Shown here: in pieces, positions 6,807-10,453 of the stretch | Numbering within the stretch: the stretch's first letter is position 1 | Layout: the number at the start of each line of letters is the position of its first letter | Assembly: GCA_012728025.1 (NCBI GenBank) | Contig: JAAYFX010000247.1 | Span: 1 to 10,453, forward strand | From: Clostridiales bacterium | Lineage (GTDB): Bacteria > Bacillota > Clostridia > Oscillospirales > Oscillospiraceae | Length of the DNA stretch: 10,453 nucleotides | Reading direction: 5' to 3' | The notes under the pieces: generated by a model | Database searches by the model: none | The model's input: the letters and a program-made list of their open reading frames with translations, nothing else | What the model was told of the DNA's origin: nothing | Translations under genes and position numbers: made by a program

Positions 6807-8276
6807 TTGCAGCTAGTCGATAAAGATTTGCTTTCTATCCAAGAAACACGGCAGCTTATTGCCACCGCAAAAAAGGCTCAGGAGGCTTTTGCCTTTAAAA
6901 GTCAGGAAGAAGTGGATTGTATTGTAAAATCCATAGCGGAGGCGGGAGTAAAGAATGCCCAGCGTTTAGGACAGATGGCCTATGAGGACACCGGCTTCGG
7001 CGTACCGGAGCACAAAACCGTTAAAAACGTTTTTGCAAGCCGTGATGTTTATAATGCCATTAAGGACCTTAAGACCATCGGGGAAATAAGCCGTGATGAT
7101 ACAAAGGGAATAAGGGCAATTGCTGTTCCCGTTGGGGTAATCGCCGGACTTATACCCTCAACAAACCCCACATCCACCGCCCTTTATAAGGCCGAAATTG
7201 CCCTAAAGGCCGGAAACGCCATAGTGTTTTCGCCCCATCCAGCAGCCCTGCGCTGCATAATGGAAACTACTAAGGTGATAAGACAGGCCATCTCCGAAGC
7301 CGGCGGCGATGAAGACCTTGTTACCTGCATCTCAACCCCGACAATGCAGGCCACAGACTGCCTTATGAAGCACCGTGACGTAAACCTTATCCTCGCCACG
7401 GGAGGCTCTGCCATGGTTCACGCCGCTTATTCTTCAGGAACTCCGGCAATTGGCGTTGGCCCCGGCAACGGCCCTGCTTATATAGAGCGAACGGCAGATA
7501 TAAAAAAGGCCGTAAAGCGAATTTTAGATTCAAAAACCTTTGATAACGGCACCATCTGCGCATCCGAACAGTCTGTCATCTGCGATACCGATATGAGGCA
7601 AGCGGTTCAGGCTGAAATGGAAAAGCAGGGAGCGCATTTTCTTAATTCCGAAGAAAAGGCAAAGCTTTCAAAGTTTATCCTTCGGGCAAACGGCACCATG
7701 AACCCCGAAATCGTTGGCAAAAACGTTAAGACCATAGCCGACAAGGCGGGGCTTACAGTGCCGGAGGGGACTCGTATAATGGTGGTTGACGAGGATAATG
7801 TCGGCAAGGGTTTCCCCTTCTCTCAGGAAAAGCTGGCACCGATTTTAGCCTTCTATACAGCGGAAAACTACGAAAAGGTATGTGCTTTCTGCCAGAAAAT
7901 TCTGATGTTTGAGGGTGCGGGTCACACATTCTCCATCCATACGGAAAGCGAGGAGATGGTGGATTATTTTGCAAAAAATATCCCCGTTTCCAGAATGACT
8001 GTGAATACCCCCAGCGCCTTGGGCGGCATCGGAGCCACAACAAACCTTATGCCCTCCCTTACCTTGGGCTGCGGCGCTGTGGGCGGCTCTGCCACCTCGG
8101 AAAACGTTGGGCCAATCCAGCTTATGAACATTCGCTATACCGCCTGCGGAACCATAGAGATTGAGGATATAATGGCAAGTATGCCAAAATCTGAAAGCAG
8201 TTGTGAAAGCGATGTCGACCCCGTTCTGGTCGAAACTATTGTAAAAAGCATTATCGAGCGCTTAAAATCCAAATAA
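6807..8276 (+). CDS. eutE: EutE, CoA-acylating acetaldehyde dehydrogenase
   Basis: The enzyme oxidises acetaldehyde to acetyl-CoA with NAD+ and CoA in the microcompartment lumen. It belongs to the aldehyde dehydrogenase superfamily: AVPVGVIAGLIPSTNPTSTA and GNAIVFSPHPAA are the nucleotide-binding region, LILATGGSAMVHAAYSSGTP follows, and the catalytic cysteine is Cys251 in TFDNGTICASEQSVI. Its length (489 residues) slightly exceeds the E. coli protein. The enterobacterial type carries an N-terminal targeting helix; this one starts almost directly with the enzyme fold. Instead it ends with a Ser/Glu-rich spacer and a helix DPVLVETIVKSIIERLKSK, which looks like a C-terminal encapsulation peptide. 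The start is TTG at 6807, six bases after AGGAGGTG (6793-6800), which itself overlaps the end of the preceding gene. No ATG lies nearby that would retain the domain. Product secure, start likely. Confidence 0.95.
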   Translation: MQLVDKDLLSIQETRQLIATAKKAQEAFAFKSQEEVDCIVKSIAEAGVKNAQRLGQMAYEDTGFGVPEHKTVKNVFASRDVYNAIKDLKTIGEISRDDTKGIRAIAVPVGVIAGLIPSTNPTSTALYKAEIALKAGNAIVFSPHPAALRCIMETTKVIRQAISEAGGDEDLVTCISTPTMQATDCLMKHRDVNLILATGGSAMVHAAYSSGTPAIGVGPGNGPAYIERTADIKKAVKRILDSKTFDNGTICASEQSVICDTDMRQAVQAEMEKQGAHFLNSEEKAKLSKFILRANGTMNPEIVGKNVKTIADKAGLTVPEGTRIMVVDEDNVGKGFPFSQEKLAPILAFYTAENYEKVCAFCQKILMFEGAGHTFSIHTESEEMVDYFAKNIPVSRMTVNTPSALGGIGATTNLMPSLTLGCGAVGGSATSENVGPIQLMNIRYTACGTIEIEDIMASMPKSESSCESDVDPVLVETIVKSIIERLKSK

Positions 8277-8302
8277 CACCTTAATAACAGGAGGTTTTAC
8301 TT

Positions 8303-8590
8303 ATGGCAACAACACAACAAGCACTGGGAATGATAGAAACAAAGGGACTTGTGGCCTCCATTGAGGCATCTGACGCAATGGTAAAAGCGGCAAACGTCAC
8401 CCTTATCGGCAAAGAGCACGTAGGCGGCGGCCTTGTAACCGTCATGGTTCGTGGGGATGTTGGCGCTGTTAAGGCCGCAACCGACGCAGGAGCTGCAGCA
8501 GCCGAGCGTGTGGGCGAGCTTATCTCTGTCCATGTCATACCCAGACCCCATGAGGAAGTTGAATTTATTCTCCCCAAGCTGGGCGAGTAA
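8303..8590 (+). CDS. eutM: EutM, hexameric microcompartment shell protein (BMC-H)
   Basis: This is a 95-residue single-domain BMC protein, the typical major hexagonal shell tile. Motifs are ALGMIETKGLVASIEASDAM, VKAANVTLIG, GGGLVTVMVRGDVGAVKAAT and ERVGELISVHVIPRPHEEVE. The pore-lining loop reads HVGGGLV (Gly41-Gly43). AGGAGG at 8289-8294 stands eight bases before the ATG. It lies directly after eutE. Its protein sequence is closely similar to the BMC domain of the longer shell protein at 6159-6803, which suggests a duplication. It could equally be called PduA/CcmK-like. The eut context supports EutM. Confidence 0.95.
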   Translation: MATTQQALGMIETKGLVASIEASDAMVKAANVTLIGKEHVGGGLVTVMVRGDVGAVKAATDAGAAAAERVGELISVHVIPRPHEEVEFILPKLGE

Positions 8591-8630
8591 AAAAGTGATG
8601 ACATACCACTAAAAAGGGGGGTGAGGCACA

Positions 8631-9398
8631 TTGAAGGTAATCACCGAGGCGATATTGCGTGTTGAGCTTAGAAATTCTCAGCCGGAGGTTTTTTATATAC
8701 CCGAGGGTAAAATTCTTTCTCCCGCAGGCAGAGAATATCTCCAGCAAAGAAAGATAAAGATTGAGAAAGGCTCTCCGCAACCTGCTCCGGCAGCGCCCTT
8801 AGAAAAGCCGGCGGCTCCCACAGCTCCGGCAGAATTGAAGGCGAAATATATAGACTATGACTCAGGAGCCTTTTTCAATGAGAAGCCCGAGCATATGACC
8901 CAGCTTTACGGAAACTACCTCATACCGAAAGACCATCCCCGCATATATTTTCGGGGCAAGCTGGACAGCCTTCAGTCGCTTATAGTGCTAAGTCAGGCAA
9001 GCATAAGCGAAAAGGGCAATCGCCGCAGACTTATAGATGACCTTGGCGGCATTTTAAATATCCTTCGTGAGATGATGCGCTGTGATGTGCTGAACGAGGA
9101 ATTTAAAAACGCCACCATTCTGGGGCTTACACATGAGCAGCTTCGGGAGCGTTCCCACAATCCCATGAAGTTTTATAAAATTAAGCAAATGCTCCTGCCC
9201 GATTACACCATGGGTGTTGAATATGCCATGCTTAACCAAATAAGGTCGGCCGTCCGTGAAACGGAAGTTGCGGCAACAATGGCCTTTAAAGAAGGCACAA
9301 AATACACTCGGCAGGACATTATACAAGAGCTAAACCGCCTTTCCAGTGCCATGCACATTATGATGTGTATGTATCTGGGAGGCGAGTACGGACCCTGA
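8631..9398 (+). CDS. eutT: EutT-type ATP:cob(I)alamin adenosyltransferase
   Basis: EutT transfers the adenosyl group of ATP to cob(I)alamin, producing the cofactor for EutBC. This 255-residue protein has the EutT arrangement. First comes an N-terminal segment (ITEAILRVEL, then LSPAGREYLQQRKIKIEKG) shared with EutT/EutQ proteins, followed by a Pro/Ala-rich linker at about 48-68. The helical adenosyltransferase domain contains HPRIYFRGKLDSLQSLIVLS, RLIDDLGGILNILREMMR, SAVRETEVAATMAF and DIIQELNRLSSAMHIMM. Salmonella EutT has a His/Cys metal-binding motif including CCxxC between linker and domain. Here that region contains no cysteine at all; the only cysteines lie in MRCDVL and MMCMYL. This resembles the metal-independent type described for Listeria. 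The start is TTG 8631, after a G-rich site (GGGGGGTGAGG ending at 8626). No nearer ATG retains the N-terminal domain. The TGA stop lies at the edge of an inverted repeat. Confidence 0.92.
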   Translation: MKVITEAILRVELRNSQPEVFYIPEGKILSPAGREYLQQRKIKIEKGSPQPAPAAPLEKPAAPTAPAELKAKYIDYDSGAFFNEKPEHMTQLYGNYLIPKDHPRIYFRGKLDSLQSLIVLSQASISEKGNRRRLIDDLGGILNILREMMRCDVLNEEFKNATILGLTHEQLRERSHNPMKFYKIKQMLLPDYTMGVEYAMLNQIRSAVRETEVAATMAFKEGTKYTRQDIIQELNRLSSAMHIMMCMYLGGEYGP

Positions 9399-9502
9399 GG
9401 TGGACAGTTTTAGCAAGCCAAGGCGCTGATATAAAGAGCTTAAAAAGCCCCTAATAGCGCTGTTAGACTGCCGGCCGAATATGTCCACCTCTCGGCCGAG
9501 GT
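9397..9502 (+). promoter_or_regulatory. Structured intergenic region between eutT and eutJ with mutually exclusive stems
   Basis: The 146-base gap 9399-9544 has no gene but contains dense complementarity. GAGGTGGACA (9397-9406, overlapping the eutT stop) is perfectly complementary to TGTCCACCTC (9482-9491). Inside, GCGCT (9423-9427) pairs with AGCGC (9456-9460), and GCTT (9438-9441) with AAGC (9445-9448). CGGCCGA (9472-9478) pairs with TCGGCCG (9492-9498), whose loop holds the 3' strand of the outer 10-bp stem, so both cannot form fully at once. ACCTC (9487-9491) also pairs with GAGGT (9498-9502). No T-tract follows, so it is not a standard terminator. From 9503 to the eutJ ribosome binding site nothing else is evident. 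I do not recognise a known riboswitch class; the B12-box consensus is not visible. The outer repeats could alternatively be the ends of a small element remnant. Confidence 0.5.
9451..9466 (+). promoter_or_regulatory. ANTAR-type hexaloop hairpin candidate upstream of eutJ
   Basis: CTAAT (9451-9455) pairs with GTTAG (9462-9466) around the six-base loop AGCGCT (9456-9461). The loop has A at position 1 and G at position 4, the two bases conserved in hairpins recognised by ANTAR proteins such as EutV, encoded at the start of this window. The closing pair is T-G and the stem has five pairs. A functional target normally has two such hairpins, and I did not find a convincing second one in the gap. 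The loop also competes with the GCGCT/AGCGC pairing described for the surrounding region. Treat it as a candidate only. Confidence 0.3.
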
Positions 9503-9544
9503 ACTTTGAAGAAATATTAAATAACTCAAAAGGGGTGTCGGTTT

Positions 9545-10363
9545 TTGCTGGATTTCTCACAGGTCGAAGGGTTTATGGACAAGGTCGAGCGCTCGCAAAA
9601 GGAAACCTTTAAACCAGTAGGCGAAAAGCTGAAGGTTGGTCTGGACCTTGGAACAGCCTACATAGTTATCGTGGTGCTGGACGAGGAAAACAATCCCATA
9701 GCCTGTGAAAAACAGGCGGCCGAGGTTCTGCGTGACGGCGTTGTGGTAGATTACAGCGGGGCATCACGGATAGTGCGGCAGCTAAAGGAAAAGCTTGAGG
9801 AAAGGCTTTCACGGGAGCTTGTAAACTGCGCTATCGCCATGCCGGCAGGAACAGAAGGCTCTGCCAAAACCCATGGCTATGTGGCCGAGGGTGCCGGCTT
9901 TGAAGTTACAAATGTTTTAGACGAACCCAGCGCCGCAAACTCTATCTACAACATAGAAAATGGTGTTGTTGTGGATATTGGCGGGGGAACCACAGGACTT
10001 GCCATCATAGAAGGGGGCAAAGTTACAAAAATTGAAGACGAGCCTACCGGAGGCACACATTTATCCTTGGTTCTTGCGGGAAACTATAAGATACCCTTTG
10101 CCGAAGCGGAAGCCATGAAGCAGGATTACGCAAGGCATAAGGAAATATTGCCGGTGGTAAAGGCGGTTATTGAAAAAATGGCCACCATAATAAGCCGGTA
10201 TATTGACAAAAGCATGACAGACACGATATATCTCTGCGGCGGCACCTGCTGTCTTACGGGGATAGAAAAAATCATTGAAAGCGAAACCGGAATTAAGACG
10301 ATAAAACCGAAAAACCCCTTTTTGGTAACGCCTACCGGCATCGCCATGAACTGCCTTACATGA
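9545..10363 (+). CDS. eutJ: EutJ, Hsp70-like ATPase of the eut operon
   Basis: EutJ belongs to the Hsp70/actin/sugar kinase fold and is thought to act as a chaperone, possibly in shell or enzyme assembly; its exact role is unsettled. Visible ATPase signatures are phosphate-1 VGLDLGTAYIVIVVLDEENN (Asp34), LDEPSAANSIYNIENG, phosphate-2 VVDIGGGTTGLAIIEGGKV (Asp144) and the adenosine-type motif YLCGGTCCLTGIEKI. It ends with PFLVTPTGIAMNCL, as in enterobacterial EutJ. From TTG 9545 it has 272 residues, close to the family length (about 278). AGGGGTG at 9531-9537 lies seven bases before the TTG. An ATG at 9575 would remove ten residues outside the ATPase core, but its upstream sequence (GGTCGAAGGG) is a poorer site. 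It follows the structured 146-base gap, the longest in this part of the operon, so it may be regulated separately. Confidence 0.92.
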   Translation: MLDFSQVEGFMDKVERSQKETFKPVGEKLKVGLDLGTAYIVIVVLDEENNPIACEKQAAEVLRDGVVVDYSGASRIVRQLKEKLEERLSRELVNCAIAMPAGTEGSAKTHGYVAEGAGFEVTNVLDEPSAANSIYNIENGVVVDIGGGTTGLAIIEGGKVTKIEDEPTGGTHLSLVLAGNYKIPFAEAEAMKQDYARHKEILPVVKAVIEKMATIISRYIDKSMTDTIYLCGGTCCLTGIEKIIESETGIKTIKPKNPFLVTPTGIAMNCLT

Positions 10364-10390
10364 AAACCCTGAGTGAAAGGGGGAATATCT

Positions 10391-10453
10391 ATGGACTATA
10401 ACGAACTGGTGCAAGAGATAGTTTCAAGAGTTGCAGCCTACCTTGAAAAAGAC
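10391..10453 (+). CDS. Start of a further eut-operon gene, truncated by the window end
   Basis: A reading frame opens at ATG 10391, seven bases after GAAAGGGGG (10375-10383), and continues to the window end without a stop. The 21 visible residues begin MDYNELVQEIVSRVAAYLEK. They form a short amphipathic helix with hydrophobic residues at three- and four-residue spacing (L6, V7, I10, V11, V14, Y17, L18). This pattern is typical of N-terminal helices on cargo proteins of microcompartments. In related operons the gene near eutJ is often a PduL/EutD-type phosphotransacylase or a small conserved eut protein, but too little is visible to choose. The frame is real with good confidence; its identity is not determined. 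Confidence 0.7.
   Translation, partial: MDYNELVQEIVSRVAAYLEKD

Noticed and set aside
8281..8631. Minus-strand open frame of 116 codons opposite eutM
   Set aside because: It mirrors the low-complexity Ala/Gly-rich coding of eutM and has no family resemblance. A similar shadow lies opposite the other BMC gene at 6191-6478.
9397..9491. A MITE or insertion sequence remnant bounded by GAGGTGGACA / TGTCCACCTC
   Set aside because: No flanking target duplication or transposase sequence is visible. The repeats fit an RNA stem at least as well, so I kept it only as an alternative.
9491..9500. CTCGGCCGAG palindrome as a repressor operator
   Set aside because: It is a perfect 10-bp palindrome but has no promoter elements around it and is explained by the overlapping RNA stems.
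9397..9502. Classical H-type pseudoknot from the interleaved stems
   Set aside because: With no bases between the 3' strands at 9491/9492, the connection would have to span a full 10-bp helix, so both complete stems cannot coexist.
9399..9544. Cobalamin riboswitch upstream of eutJ
   Set aside because: B12-related operons often carry one, but the conserved B12-box consensus and the required multi-stem core are not seen.

Overview
The window is an internal stretch of an ethanolamine utilisation (eut) operon of the bacterial microcompartment (BMC) type. Its gene order and composition are typical of Firmicutes, most likely an anaerobic clostridial lineage. All real genes are on the + strand: eutV (3' end only), eutW, eutA, eutB, eutC, eutL, a eutK-like BMC fusion, eutE, eutM, eutT, eutJ and the first 21 codons of a further gene. 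Three things point to a Firmicute. The regulator is the two-component EutV (ANTAR antiterminator)/EutW (histidine kinase) pair rather than the enterobacterial AraC-type EutR. Ribosome binding sites are strong AGGAGG types. TTG starts are frequent. The species cannot be named from this sequence.

Layout. Positions 1-192 hold the C-terminal ANTAR domain of EutV. It overlaps the EutW start by four bases (189-1616). A 99-base gap (1617-1715) with a strong terminator-like hairpin precedes eutA (1716-3146). Then follow, closely spaced, eutB (3173-4543) and eutC (4562-5458) for ethanolamine ammonia-lyase, eutL (5472-6122) for the trimeric shell protein, a 214-residue BMC shell protein with a charged linker and a Rho_N/SAP-like tail (6159-6803), eutE (6807-8276) for CoA-acylating acetaldehyde dehydrogenase, eutM (8303-8590) for the hexameric shell protein, and eutT (8631-9398) for cobalamin adenosyltransferase. 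A 146-base gap (9399-9544) with extensive inverted repeats precedes eutJ (9545-10363). A new reading frame starts at 10391 and runs off the window.

How it works together (family knowledge applied to these genes). EutW senses ethanolamine and phosphorylates EutV, whose ANTAR domain binds paired RNA hairpins and prevents premature termination in the operon. EutBC splits ethanolamine into ammonia and acetaldehyde with adenosylcobalamin. EutT makes that cofactor and EutA reactivates damaged lyase. EutE converts acetaldehyde to acetyl-CoA inside a shell built from EutL, EutM, the EutK-like fusion and proteins encoded outside the window. EutJ is an Hsp70-like ATPase of unclear role.

No wholly unknown system is evident. 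The points most worth a second look are the two structured intergenic RNAs (before eutA and before eutJ), the shell protein fused to a nucleic-acid-binding-like domain, the encapsulation peptide at the C-terminus of EutE, the cysteine-poor EutT, and TTG starts on three operon genes.
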